This document shows, piece after piece, positions 54,101 to 62,975 of a DNA stretch of 64,000 nucleotides (the first letter of the stretch is position 1; every line of letters begins with the position of its first letter). The notes under the pieces are model-generated. The model was not told where the DNA came from and searched no databases. It saw nothing but the letters and a program-made list of their open reading frames with translations. Made by a program: the position numbers and the translations under genes. Source of the stretch: Niastella koreensis GR20-10 (lineage in GTDB: Bacteria > Bacteroidota > Bacteroidia > Chitinophagales > Chitinophagaceae); assembly GCF_000246855.1 (NCBI RefSeq), contig NC_016609.1, positions 2,666,001-2,730,000 of the forward strand. The letters run 5' to 3'.

Positions 54101-54727
54101 TCATTTTAAAATATTTTTTAGCAGGGGTATTAACAGGCTCACCGGCATTACATATTGCCAGGCGGTTCCTTTTAATTGTTCTTTCAACGCATCAATGGCG
54201 CGGGCCATTAATTTATAAGTGCCTTTGGTGGTAAGGGCCATCATAGCGGCTACCTGTTCGTAGGAAAAACCTTCTGTATAGCGTAAAAAAATGGCTTCCC
54301 GCTGGCGGGGTGTAAGGGTGTCCAGCGCGGCCGACAGGCGTTTTTGCAAAGACGTATGCTCTTCCTGCTGGATCATGCTTTTTTCGGGCGACAGGTCGAA
54401 TACAAATAGATTTTTACCCGCTTCGTCGAGGTAGGCGGTTTTGTTTTTGCCTTTTAGTTTGTCCAGCACCATGGAGCGAAAGGCTCTGAAGAGATAATAT
54501 TTGATGGAAGTGGTGGCGGAGAGGTTTTTCCGGGTGCGCAGCAGTTTTACAAAGAGGTCCTGGATGGAATCTTCTGTTAATGAAATGTCGTTAAGCCATT
54601 TAATACCATAATTGTAGAGCTCGTCAAAATAGCGCCGGTAAATGATCTCCAGGCTTTTGTCATCTCCTGCCAAAAAGGTGTCCCATAGCTTTTGTTCCGT
54701 TGTATATTCGTTTTGGTTGCTGTGCAT
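54101..54727 (-). CDS. ECF RNA polymerase sigma factor
   Basis: 208 aa with region 2 (IIYRRYFDELYNYGIKWL; EDSIQDLFVKLLR) and region 4 (LDTLTPRQREAIFLRYTEGF, then SYEQVAAMM). Typical FecI/RpoE-type factor of Bacteroidota SusCD systems. It is followed 74 bp later by its FecR partner. A short hydrophobic C-terminal tail (VMPVSLLIPLLKNILK) is unusual for a soluble sigma factor and may aid membrane attachment. Confidence 0.92.
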   Translation of the reverse strand: MHSNQNEYTTEQKLWDTFLAGDDKSLEIIYRRYFDELYNYGIKWLNDISLTEDSIQDLFVKLLRTRKNLSATTSIKYYLFRAFRSMVLDKLKGKNKTAYLDEAGKNLFVFDLSPEKSMIQQEEHTSLQKRLSAALDTLTPRQREAIFLRYTEGFSYEQVAAMMALTTKGTYKLMARAIDALKEQLKGTAWQYVMPVSLLIPLLKNILK

Positions 54728-54810
54728 GTAGCCGAAAAAAGTGCCCCAATATTAGAATAAAATTACACGCTGCATAAATTTTTTGTTTAATAATACCCTT
54801 TCCGCTGTGG

Positions 54811-54829
54811 GGTAAATTTTTTATTTACC
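54811..54829. promoter_or_regulatory. Inverted repeat between sigma and TlpA genes
   Basis: GGTAAAT-ttttt-ATTTACC, in the 170-bp divergent gap. It could be a regulatory site shared by the ECF sigma gene and the TlpA-like gene. Confidence 0.45.
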
Positions 54830-54897
54830 TCGTTTGTACCCATAACCGCAAGGTAGATCTTAAGTTTTCATTACCCCATTTTTAAAATAACTATTAA

Positions 54898-56268
54898 ATG
54901 AGAATCAGGGTTTTGTTTAGTGTTTTGTATTGTTTTGCCACGGTATCGGTGACTGCACAGGGCAAACTCACCCTTATACAGGGTACGGTAAAAGATGAGC
55001 GAACACAAACCATTGTATTGTTTGATGTACAGAATGGCGAGAAGCTGGAACTGGCTACTGCCCGCCTCAACAGCCAGCAACAATTTGCATTTGCGTTGCC
55101 CAATATTCACCCCGGCTTTTACTATGTAAGCAACCAGGGCCGCCGGAAGTTTGTCCGCATTTATTTAAAAGCAGGTGATAAGTGTCAGTTAGCCCTTACC
55201 GACACCGGGTATGAATTAGTGCAACCCACCCCGGAGAATAAGTTATTAAAAGAGTGGACTGATCTTTCGTACCCGGTTACAAAAATGAGTGTGTTCCCAC
55301 GCAATGATACGGTTACCTATGCGAGCTTCTTCCCCACCCTGACTGCTTTTCTGCCGAAGGCAGATGCGTTCAGGAAAAAGGTTAATACGCCCAATGCCGC
55401 CTTTAATGAGTTGATGAAAAAGAGTATAGGCCTGGAGATAGAACATGCGGCGTTGAAATTTATGTACACACCCAATACAAAACATCCTGCGAAAGACGAG
55501 ATTATTCCTTACTACGCCACCATCTATCAGCCTAACAAATTTGCCAATGCTGCGGTGCTGCATTCAGGCGATGGAGTTGATCTTATCAGGCTGTACACTA
55601 CGTATATGTATACCATGGTGAAAAAGCCCGGTGCGCAAAGGAAACTGACGCTGCCCGAGATCCTCCTATTCTTTGGCAACGATACCATAAAAGGTGTTTT
55701 TGTAGAAAACCAGCTGGCAGGTTACCGGTCACTGGAAACCTTTAACGAAGAAATTGAGCCGGTAAAAAAATACCTGGTAACCGATACCATGCAGGCCAGG
55801 TATGCGCGGGCTTTGAAGCGGTTAAGCACTTACAGAAAAGGTGATAAAGCATTTAATTTCTCTTATCCCGATTCAAATGGGAATGCGGTTAGTTTAGCCA
55901 GTTTGAAGGGTAAAGTGGTGCTGGTGGATGTGTGGGCTACCTGGTGTGGCCCCTGTAAAGCAGAGTTGCCGCATTTGAAAAAGCTGGAAGAGGAATTGCA
56001 TGACAAGAACATTGCCTTTGTATCCATTTCGGTTGATGAGGAGAAAGACAAAGAGAAATGGAAAAAGTTTGTTGCGGATCAACAACTGGGTGGCATTCAA
56101 TTGTATGCTAAAGGCTGGAGTGAATTCACCAAATACTACGACATTCATGGCATTCCACGATTCCTGGTGTTTGACCAGGATGGTAAAATTGTAACGGTTG
56201 ATTCGCCCCGGCCATCTACTCCGGAATTGAAAGAATTATTACTAAATACGCTAAACGCACAACATTAA
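54898..56268 (+). CDS. TlpA-family thioredoxin-like protein with DUF4369-like N-terminus
   Basis: 456 aa with a signal peptide (to about residue 21). The N-terminal beta domain (about 25-115) is DUF4369-like; a helical linker follows; the thioredoxin domain (about 320-450) has the active site WCGPCK (about 346-351) and the cis-Pro loop IHGIPRF. It acts as a periplasmic disulfide reductase/oxidase. It is divergent from the sigma-FecR-SusCD operon, and TlpA-like genes commonly accompany PKD/DUF4843-type loci. Confidence 0.9.
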   Translation: MRIRVLFSVLYCFATVSVTAQGKLTLIQGTVKDERTQTIVLFDVQNGEKLELATARLNSQQQFAFALPNIHPGFYYVSNQGRRKFVRIYLKAGDKCQLALTDTGYELVQPTPENKLLKEWTDLSYPVTKMSVFPRNDTVTYASFFPTLTAFLPKADAFRKKVNTPNAAFNELMKKSIGLEIEHAALKFMYTPNTKHPAKDEIIPYYATIYQPNKFANAAVLHSGDGVDLIRLYTTYMYTMVKKPGAQRKLTLPEILLFFGNDTIKGVFVENQLAGYRSLETFNEEIEPVKKYLVTDTMQARYARALKRLSTYRKGDKAFNFSYPDSNGNAVSLASLKGKVVLVDVWATWCGPCKAELPHLKKLEEELHDKNIAFVSISVDEEKDKEKWKKFVADQQLGGIQLYAKGWSEFTKYYDIHGIPRFLVFDQDGKIVTVDSPRPSTPELKELLLNTLNAQH

Positions 56269-56345
56269 ACGCTAAATGCTGAACGCCGAAGGCTGAAGGC
56301 TCTTTTTATTCGGTTTTAGCGTCAAGCCTTAAGCGTTCAGCGTTA
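56262..56345. repeat. AACGCTAAATGC-type foldback repeat
   Basis: AACGCTAAATGCTGAACGCCGAAGGCTGAAGGCT at the left pairs with AAGCCTTAAGCGTTCAGCGTTAAGCC at the right over a 20-nt centre. It lies between convergent genes and overlaps both 3' ends slightly. It can serve as a bidirectional terminator. Confidence 0.82.
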
Positions 56346-59300
56346 AGCCTTCTTCGGTTTTCCTAAACCTACTTTGTAATTATCCGGAGTGCCGGTAATG
56401 GTAAGGTTCATAAAGCGGATGCGTTTATCCTTGTCGCGGTATTCAATGGCATCCACCTGGTCGGGGTCTACTTCTTCTTTTTTCTTATGAAACAGCATAT
56501 TGAAGCCAACCGAGGTTACCATTTTCAGCGGAACACGCACATAGTAGGCCATGTTCATATCGAGCGACTGGGTGCCTGAGAACTCCAGGAAGCCCAGTGA
56601 AGAGTTGATGTTCATGGTTGGAATATTCAAGGTATTGTTTTTAAACGTAAGTACATTACGCAGCGTGTCAAACCGCACCTTGCTCATGTTCTTATCCTTG
56701 AAGTAAGAAGCCATTGCCGCCATAGGTGCGAAATTAGTGAGCTCACCATTGAAGATGTTTATATCCAGTTGTGCTTCCGACTGGTCCATCATAGGTGTAA
56801 GATCGGGATGTACCCGCATATACCCATTTATTTGGCCGGTAATACGTCCTTTTATATTTTTATTGATCACATAATCCTGGCCCAGGTAATCGAGCTTTAA
56901 CAGCATTTTCTCCAGGTCTACATCATTTACGTTAATGCGTGTTCCCAAGTAGATCTTATCGGACGTGCTGCCGTTGAAATGCGCGCTGGCGTCTATCTTT
57001 CCGCCAGCCATTTCCATGTGCAGGGTATCCAGGTACAGGTGATGGGTCTCCAGCATGCGCATATTGGTGGCGATGTTCTTGATCCACAATCTGCGGTACT
57101 TCACCTTGCCGATATTTATGGAGGCGTTGAAATTAATAAAGGGTACTTCGAATATATTGAATGCTTTGGCGTGTACTGAAGTGGATGCTGTACCTACCTG
57201 ACCTGTTGAGGCGGCTGTTGAATCAGCTTCAGCAATTTCTTCCTCAGCAACAAACGTGTAATTGGTCAATTGGTCAACATCGAGGAAGCGGGAATTGAAT
57301 TTAAGGTAATTCTCCTTCATCTTCCGGGCGCTGTCGTTGCCGGTATACAATCGCATATTGATATTGAAATCGCTGTGGCCAATCTTTCCCGTGAGGGTGT
57401 CGATCTTTATAAAGTTATTGGTGTTGAACATCACGTTGCCTTTAATGCTATCCAGTTCAAAGTCATGCCCGGTTAACTGGCCTGAGATATTGGCAATTTT
57501 AATATTGGCGAATTTGAAAACCGAGTCGTAGCGCAGCTGGCTTTTGGAACGCAGCCACAGGTTGGTGGCCACTTCATTGTGCCAGTCGTCAGGTACCAGT
57601 TTTTTGGTTCTGCGGCTCAACAGGTCGCGCATGGCCAGTCGTTGAGATTTCAGGTCGAACGCAATTTCAGTTCTGCCCTTTTTCACTTTCTCAAACCAGA
57701 GTGCATAGTTATTTACCCGGCCGCTGAACTGGATATCTGAACTATCTATGTGACCGGCAAAATTCTTTAACCGCAGCATGGTATCGGCAATGGTGAGCTC
57801 TGCGCCAAAGTCCTTGAACTCGTGCGGGAATCTTTTAAATCCGGCATGAAGGTTTTCAATCTTCACAACGCCTTTAGGCAACGGATTGGGATGCAACAGT
57901 TCGTTCACCGAAGTTTCAAGCGATACGCCAATGTTGAATCCGTAGATCTCTTCTTTTCCTTTATGGGTTTTGGCGGTATCGATATTAAAAAGCTCGCGCA
58001 GGATCATTTGGTTGCTGTGCGCCTGCAGCGAAGCCAGTACGGGTTTGCTTTGTGCATGGAAAATGGAAGGCAGATCGCTGAGCGAACCGGATAAGTGAAA
58101 ATCAGAATGCCCGATGTTGCATACCAGTGAATCCAGTGTTACAAAGCCGTTTTTCATGTTGGTATGCAGGTTCAGGTGTTCTACATTATATGGGTAATTG
58201 GGAATACGGAAGGTGAGGTTGCGTACGGCCAGTTCACTTTGAATGCCTTCGGTGAGTTTGCCTATCGATTGCTCGGGCGCGCTCATATCCATCAGGTCTT
58301 TAAAGTTCATCTTTAAGCTGATCTGCCCTGTAATGCGTTGCAGGTCTTTTATCCCCAGGAAGGCTCCAATAAATTCCAGCTCAAGATTGGAATTTAACTG
58401 CATGAGAATTTTGGGATGCTCAAAATCGCGCATGATGAAATTACCGTCAAAAACGCCGGTGCCCGGTTTGGCGTGCATACCCAGTAAACGCAGTTCCGAC
58501 GTTTTTGAATTCCTGTCATCGCCATTGGTGTAATAACCTTTAAAGGCCAGGGAATCCAGCTTTTTATTGGTTTGTGTATTGTGCAGCCATGCTTCGTTAC
58601 AGCCGAAGTTCAGGTCTATCCGCGGCATTTGTCCATGGGCCAGACTGCCTTTTACGGTGCCATCAAAGTTCACATGGCCATCGTATTTGAAATGTTTTAT
58701 CTCCTTCCTGGCCAATTCAGGCATAAAGGAAAATAACTGTTGCAGATCGGGCCGGTCGCCGGCGAATTTGATATCGATGGCATTGTTGTTTTTCTGCAGA
58801 CTATATGTGCCTGCTAGATTGAACACCGCTTGTTCCAGTTTCAGCTTCCCGGTATCGATGCTGAGCAATTCATTGCTTTTTGCATACGAGACCACAAAAT
58901 CAGTTTCCACATGTTTATTGCGGAATAGTTTGGGATACGCCGGGCTGGTATAATCGACGACGAATTTGCCGTTGAGGCCTGCATTTATCTTCAGACTATC
59001 ATCCTGGATCGATGAAGTGATCTTTTCAATCTTCGAGATGATGGTTTGATTATTTTGTTTGTCGATGAAAGAGATCGTCATGCCTTTCAGAACGATCTTT
59101 TTGATATCTAACTTTAGCGGTGATTCAGCGGTGTCAGTTGACCTGGTGGTATCCGGGGCCATGCGGCTTGCTTCCACAATGTTCAGCTGGCCGTCTTTTT
59201 CTTCAACCAGGTCAAGATGGCCGTTCTTGGTTCCTATCACTTTTACCTTGTAATTCTGATTCAGGATATCTGTGAGGCTGAAACCTGCAAAAACCCGTTC

Positions 59301-59579
59301 CGCAGCAAATAAAGGCTTGTCGGTAGTGCGTTTGGTGGCATAAAAGCGCACCTGGTTTAACCGGATGGAGATGTAGGGAAAATTATCTATAAAGGAGATT
59401 TCGCTTTTCTCAACGGAGATGGTGCCGGGCAGTTTTTTGTTCAGCTCTTTTAAAGCCATCTTCACCAGCCGGGTTTGCTGCGTGGTAAGAATAACAAATG
59501 CAGTTCCTAACAACAACAGGATCACAAGAACCGGTATTAACAGAAACCGGATGAGCCTTTTACGCGTCTTGCTTTTCAT
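56343..59579 (-). CDS. AsmA-like (AsmA/YhdP/TamB superfamily) envelope protein
   Basis: 1078 aa with one N-terminal membrane helix (about residues 9-30) and a very long periplasmic region of repeated beta strands. The C-terminal block (LDINIFNGELTNFAPMAAMA; LGFLEFSGTQSLDMNMAYYV) is the AsmA C-terminal domain. Such bridge-like proteins carry phospholipid or lipid between inner and outer membranes. The length is typical of Bacteroidota members. A hairpin with a T tract lies in its presumed 5' leader. Confidence 0.88.
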   Translation of the reverse strand: MKSKTRKRLIRFLLIPVLVILLLLGTAFVILTTQQTRLVKMALKELNKKLPGTISVEKSEISFIDNFPYISIRLNQVRFYATKRTTDKPLFAAERVFAGFSLTDILNQNYKVKVIGTKNGHLDLVEEKDGQLNIVEASRMAPDTTRSTDTAESPLKLDIKKIVLKGMTISFIDKQNNQTIISKIEKITSSIQDDSLKINAGLNGKFVVDYTSPAYPKLFRNKHVETDFVVSYAKSNELLSIDTGKLKLEQAVFNLAGTYSLQKNNNAIDIKFAGDRPDLQQLFSFMPELARKEIKHFKYDGHVNFDGTVKGSLAHGQMPRIDLNFGCNEAWLHNTQTNKKLDSLAFKGYYTNGDDRNSKTSELRLLGMHAKPGTGVFDGNFIMRDFEHPKILMQLNSNLELEFIGAFLGIKDLQRITGQISLKMNFKDLMDMSAPEQSIGKLTEGIQSELAVRNLTFRIPNYPYNVEHLNLHTNMKNGFVTLDSLVCNIGHSDFHLSGSLSDLPSIFHAQSKPVLASLQAHSNQMILRELFNIDTAKTHKGKEEIYGFNIGVSLETSVNELLHPNPLPKGVVKIENLHAGFKRFPHEFKDFGAELTIADTMLRLKNFAGHIDSSDIQFSGRVNNYALWFEKVKKGRTEIAFDLKSQRLAMRDLLSRRTKKLVPDDWHNEVATNLWLRSKSQLRYDSVFKFANIKIANISGQLTGHDFELDSIKGNVMFNTNNFIKIDTLTGKIGHSDFNINMRLYTGNDSARKMKENYLKFNSRFLDVDQLTNYTFVAEEEIAEADSTAASTGQVGTASTSVHAKAFNIFEVPFINFNASINIGKVKYRRLWIKNIATNMRMLETHHLYLDTLHMEMAGGKIDASAHFNGSTSDKIYLGTRINVNDVDLEKMLLKLDYLGQDYVINKNIKGRITGQINGYMRVHPDLTPMMDQSEAQLDINIFNGELTNFAPMAAMASYFKDKNMSKVRFDTLRNVLTFKNNTLNIPTMNINSSLGFLEFSGTQSLDMNMAYYVRVPLKMVTSVGFNMLFHKKKEEVDPDQVDAIEYRDKDKRIRFMNLTITGTPDNYKVGLGKPKKA

Positions 59580-59647
59580 GGACGAATTGGTTTGGGGTTC
59601 TGATTGCGGTCAAGCAAAGCCGGTGCAAAAATAACTCCTGAATGCTT

Positions 59648-59700
59648 AAAAAAATACAAAGCTTTACAGGGAAACTTCGGGTTTCTCCGTAAAGCTTTGT
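59648..59700 (-). terminator. Strong hairpin and T7 tract upstream of the AsmA-like gene
   Basis: ACAAAGCTTTAC / GTAAAGCTTTGT (12 bp) continues inward as GGGAAAC / GTTTCTCC around TTCG; on the minus strand it is followed by TATTTTTTT. It stands about 70 nt before the start codon of the AsmA-like gene, in the direction of that gene. Confidence 0.75.
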
Positions 59701-59827
59701 TGTTAACGAAATATTGGGTAAAAAAGTATGTGCTTATAAGAGTCATTTTAGCTACAACATATACCATTTCGGCAACATGTCTGCCACGCTGGCCTGCTAG
59801 TTTTGCATGAATCAAAACAGCAGGAAC

Positions 59828-60634
59828 ATGAAAACGATCTTTATTACCGGTGCAGGCGCCGGGTTAGGTAAAGCCACCGCGAAATTATTTCAATCAAAAG
59901 GCTGGCAGGTGATTGCCACTATGCGTAACCCTGAAAGAGAAACAGAACTCCAGTTGTTAGAAAATGTAACCGTACTGCAACTGGATGTTACAGATGCTTC
60001 ACAAATAGATAATACGGTTAAGCAGGTAATTGAAAAGTATGGTGTAGATGTAGTGTTGAACAATGCAGGCTATGGGTTAATAGGACCACTGGAGGCGTTC
60101 AGTGATGTGCAGATCACCCGGCAAATTGATACCAACCTGTTGGGAGTTATCAGGGTAATGAAAGCGTTCACGCCATATTTGCGCAGCAAAGGTGAAGGTG
60201 TTTTTATTACTATTTCCTCTATGTTTGGATTAGCAGGCTTTCCCACCTGTTCGCTGTATTCGGCCACCAAATGGGCGCTGGAAGGGTTTTGTGAATGCAT
60301 GGCCTATGATTTGGCTACCTTTGGCGTACGGGTAAAGACAATTGCACCCGGTGGCATTCAGACAGATTTTGCCGGCCGCTCGCTGGATGGCGCAGGGCAT
60401 AATGCGTACATGCCATTGATGGCAAAAGTGAGTGAAGGATATAATGAAGAAGCATTAAGCAAATATTCAACGGCCCAACAGATCGCCGATGTAATTTATG
60501 AAGCGGCTACCGATAACAACAATCAATTGCGTTACCTGGCAGGGCCGGATGCTGTAGCTTTATATAAGGAACGGCTGGAGCTGGGGCCCGAAGCACATTT
60601 CCAGAAAACAAGGCAGTGGGTAGTTGGTAGATGA
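59828..60634 (+). CDS. SDR-family oxidoreductase
   Basis: 268 aa from the ATG at 59828 (an ATG seven codons earlier at 59807 is possible). NAD(P)-binding TGAGAGLGKA (about residues 7-16), NNAGYG (about 83), catalytic Ser in TISSM and YxxxK in YSATKWALEG (about 148-152), then APGGIQTDF. Classical short-chain dehydrogenase; substrate unknown. It is followed 19 bp later by an AraC regulator, probably in one transcript. Confidence 0.92.
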   Translation: MKTIFITGAGAGLGKATAKLFQSKGWQVIATMRNPERETELQLLENVTVLQLDVTDASQIDNTVKQVIEKYGVDVVLNNAGYGLIGPLEAFSDVQITRQIDTNLLGVIRVMKAFTPYLRSKGEGVFITISSMFGLAGFPTCSLYSATKWALEGFCECMAYDLATFGVRVKTIAPGGIQTDFAGRSLDGAGHNAYMPLMAKVSEGYNEEALSKYSTAQQIADVIYEAATDNNNQLRYLAGPDAVALYKERLELGPEAHFQKTRQWVVGR

Positions 60635-60653
60635 TTTTCAGATAATTCAATGT

Positions 60654-61565
60654 ATGAAAAAAGAGACTCCGCATATATTTAATTCAATTTCTGAATTGCA
60701 CAGGGCCCTGGGTTTACCCGGGCCCCTGCATCCATTGATAAGCCTGGTTGACTATAAAGATATTATTGCTGATACCAGCGACATCTCAAAGGGAATGGTG
60801 CTTAATTTTTATAAGATCTCCTTCAAAATAAACTTTAAAGGAAAGCTCAGATACGGACAACATTATTACGATTTTGATGAAGGCGGATTGTCGTTTATTT
60901 CGCCGAACCAGGTAATTGGTGAAACCAGCGAAGAGGCGGATTATAGCGGGTACACCTTGCTGATTCATCCCGATTTTATCAGGAGCCATTCCCTGGGTAA
61001 GAAGATGAATAATTACGGGTTCTTTTCTTATGCGGTCAATGAAGCCCTCTACCCTTCTGCCAAAGAAAAGGAAATTATAATTGGCGTATTTAAAAACATC
61101 GAATATGAATTGAACCAGCACATCGACCATTTTAGTCAGGATGTGCTGATTTCGCATATTGAAGTATTACTTAACTACAGCAAACGGTTCTATAACCGGC
61201 AGTTTGTTACCCGCAACCAGGGAAATAATCAACAACTGGCAACATTTGAAGCGTTGCTGAACGATTATTTTAACAACGCTACAGCCCTCATGACCGGTTT
61301 GCCTTCGGTGGCTTACTTTGCTGAACAATTGCATTGCTCACCCCGCTATTTAAGCGATATGCTGCGTTCTATAACCGGGCAAAACACGCAACAGCATATT
61401 CATGCCAAATTAATTGATAAGGCAAAGGAATTGCTCAGTACTACCAATCTGTCGATTGGCGAAATAGCACACCAGCTGGGTTTTGAACATTCCCAGTCGT
61501 TTAATAAATTGTTTAAGCAAAAGACAGACTCCTCCCCTGTTGAGTTCAGGAATTCGTTTAGCTAG
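60654..61565 (+). CDS. AraC-family transcriptional regulator
   Basis: 303 aa from the ATG at 60654 (a TTG ten codons earlier also fits the frame). The C-terminal AraC domain has YFAEQLHCSPRYLSDMLRSI and LSIGEIAHQLGFEHSQSFNK, the two helix-turn-helix motifs; the N-terminal part is a cupin-like ligand domain. It likely controls the SDR gene upstream and possibly the alpha/beta hydrolase gene downstream. Confidence 0.92.
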   Translation: MKKETPHIFNSISELHRALGLPGPLHPLISLVDYKDIIADTSDISKGMVLNFYKISFKINFKGKLRYGQHYYDFDEGGLSFISPNQVIGETSEEADYSGYTLLIHPDFIRSHSLGKKMNNYGFFSYAVNEALYPSAKEKEIIIGVFKNIEYELNQHIDHFSQDVLISHIEVLLNYSKRFYNRQFVTRNQGNNQQLATFEALLNDYFNNATALMTGLPSVAYFAEQLHCSPRYLSDMLRSITGQNTQQHIHAKLIDKAKELLSTTNLSIGEIAHQLGFEHSQSFNKLFKQKTDSSPVEFRNSFS

Positions 61566-61687
61566 TTTATAATGATACGTACAAAATAGTGTTGCTGTAA
61601 AATTGAAATATTCGGTATATTTCTATATGGCAATGTTATTGGAAGCTGACTGCCGTCAGTATTTTTTTAAACGATAAAAACCAATGT

Positions 61688-62548
61688 ATGCAATCAGTTA
61701 TACTTGCCGATCCGCCCGCTAATTTCAAACATCAGACAGCCAACGTTAATGGCATAAATATGCATTATGTAATTGGAGGTACAGGTGATCCATTAGTACT
61801 GGTGCATGGTTTTGGACAGAACTGGTATATGTGGAACCGGTTGTTGCCTGAATTGTCAAAACACTTTACTGTTATTGCACCAGATCTGAGAGGTATTGGG
61901 GAGACAGATAAACCTGCTGATGGTTATGATAAAAAAACAATGGCGGTAGATATACATGAGCTGGTAAAATCCTTAGGTTATAAATCGATCAACCTGGTTG
62001 GCCATGATATCGGGTTAATGGTGGCGTATGCCTACGCCGCCCAATTGGGAGATGAAGTAAAAAAAATAGCTTTGCTCGATGCGCTGTTGCCAGGTGTTGA
62101 ACCGGTATGGAGTGATCTTTCGGGGAAATTATGGTGGTTTGGCTTTTTCTCGCGGCCGGTTTCGGGACAGGTAGTAGAAGGTCATATGCGGTTATTCCTT
62201 ACCGATTTCTGGTCGATCATCCAAAACGTTAAAGACGCCTTTACCAAAGAAGAAACAGATGAATTTATCCGGGCTTATTCCGTTCCGGGCGCAGCTACCG
62301 GCAGCTTTCACTGGTTTGGCGCTTTTCCACAGGATGCCAAAGACAACCTGCAGTTTATGAAAAAGAAATTGACTATGCCTTTGCTGGCAATGGGGGCTGA
62401 ATTTCAGGCGGCGCCTTTTCTGGCCGATCATTGCAGACTGGTAGCCGGGGATGTAAAAGAAGTGCAGATCACCGGCTCAGGTCATTGGATTGTACAGGAG
62501 CAAACTGCCCAGGTTCAAAAAGGACTACTTGAATTTTTTATGACTTAG
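61688..62548 (+). CDS. Alpha/beta hydrolase, epoxide-hydrolase/dehalogenase-like
   Basis: 286 aa. Oxyanion HGFG (LVHGFGQNWYMW, about residue 40), DLRGIGETDKP, and nucleophile elbow NLVGHDIG with Asp as nucleophile (about 104), which points to the epoxide hydrolase or haloacetate dehalogenase branch. The closing His is in GSGHWIVQEQ (about 265). No signal peptide; cytoplasmic. Grouped with the SDR and AraC genes. Confidence 0.9.
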   Translation: MQSVILADPPANFKHQTANVNGINMHYVIGGTGDPLVLVHGFGQNWYMWNRLLPELSKHFTVIAPDLRGIGETDKPADGYDKKTMAVDIHELVKSLGYKSINLVGHDIGLMVAYAYAAQLGDEVKKIALLDALLPGVEPVWSDLSGKLWWFGFFSRPVSGQVVEGHMRLFLTDFWSIIQNVKDAFTKEETDEFIRAYSVPGAATGSFHWFGAFPQDAKDNLQFMKKKLTMPLLAMGAEFQAAPFLADHCRLVAGDVKEVQITGSGHWIVQEQTAQVQKGLLEFFMT

Positions 62549-62603
62549 TATAGCTCAAAACGCAGCCATTAGGATATTGCGCGCTTTTACATAATTTGGC
62601 GCC

Positions 62604-62705
62604 ATGAATCTTACCTCCTTTGAAATGCTCGATCATCAAATAAAGAATTGTGGCGGAGAACCTACAGTGGGCCCGAACGGTTATTTGCAGCCAGTAGCCG
62701 GATAA
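62604..62705 (+). CDS. Possible 33-aa small protein
   Basis: ATG at 62604 to TAA at 62703. The product begins MNLTSFEMLDHQIKNCGG and ends in GPNGYLQPVAG. It has one Cys and a Gly-Gly, and no membrane segment. TTTACATAATTTG upstream resembles a -7 box but is one base short. It may be chance. Confidence 0.25.
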   Translation: MNLTSFEMLDHQIKNCGGEPTVGPNGYLQPVAG

Positions 62706-62792
62706 AAGGTGGAAACTGGAGATAGAAGCGGTGGCGGCCAAATAATTTTTATCATTTTACAGCCTATTTTTCAGGAAATCAATTTTTTAAGC

Positions 62793-62800
62793 TAGATTTG
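62793..62800 (+). promoter_or_regulatory. -7 box of the tRNA-Pro gene
   Basis: TAGATTTG, exact TAnnTTTG, giving a start near 62806 and a 5' leader of about 45 nt before the tRNA. Confidence 0.65.
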
Positions 62801-62851
62801 CACCCCCAAAGCAGATTATCAGGTGGTAAAAAGTCTGAGAAATGCTGAGTT

Positions 62852-62928
62852 CGGGTGGTGGCGCAGCCCGGTAGCGCACTTGTATGGGGTGCAAGGGGTC
62901 GCTGGTTCGAATCCAGTCCACCCGACCA
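62852..62928 (+). tRNA. tRNA-Pro (anticodon GGG)
   Basis: 77 nt with encoded CCA. Acceptor CGGGTGG pairs with CCACCCG; D arm GCGC...GCGC; anticodon arm CTTGT-ATGGGGT-GCAAG with GGG at positions 34-36; T arm GCTGG-TTCGAAT-CCAGT. It resembles proL-type tRNA-Pro(GGG) of other bacteria. Confidence 0.96.
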
Positions 62929-62934
62929 GATTGG

Positions 62935-62975
62935 ACAAGGCATCCGCTAGCTAGTGGATGCCTTGTTTATTTTTA
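62935..62975 (+). terminator. Terminator of tRNA-Pro
   Basis: ACAAGGCATCC / GGATGCCTTGT, 11-bp perfect stem, 10-nt loop, then TTATTTTTAT. It overlaps the last codons of the convergent recombinase fragment. Confidence 0.9.

Larger units (their letters stand above)
62549..62851. other. Intergenic stretch before tRNA-Pro
   Basis: About 300 bp. It contains one small candidate frame (62604-62705) and the tRNA promoter at 62793-62800. No other gene was seen. Confidence 0.6.

Noticed and set aside
59576-59815. 79-aa minus-strand frame upstream of the AsmA-like gene
   Set aside because: It spans the strong hairpin at 59648-59700 and shows no family features.
62852-62928. tRNA 3'-end duplication as an attachment-site copy
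   Set aside because: I looked for a second copy of the T-arm/acceptor sequence within the window and saw none.
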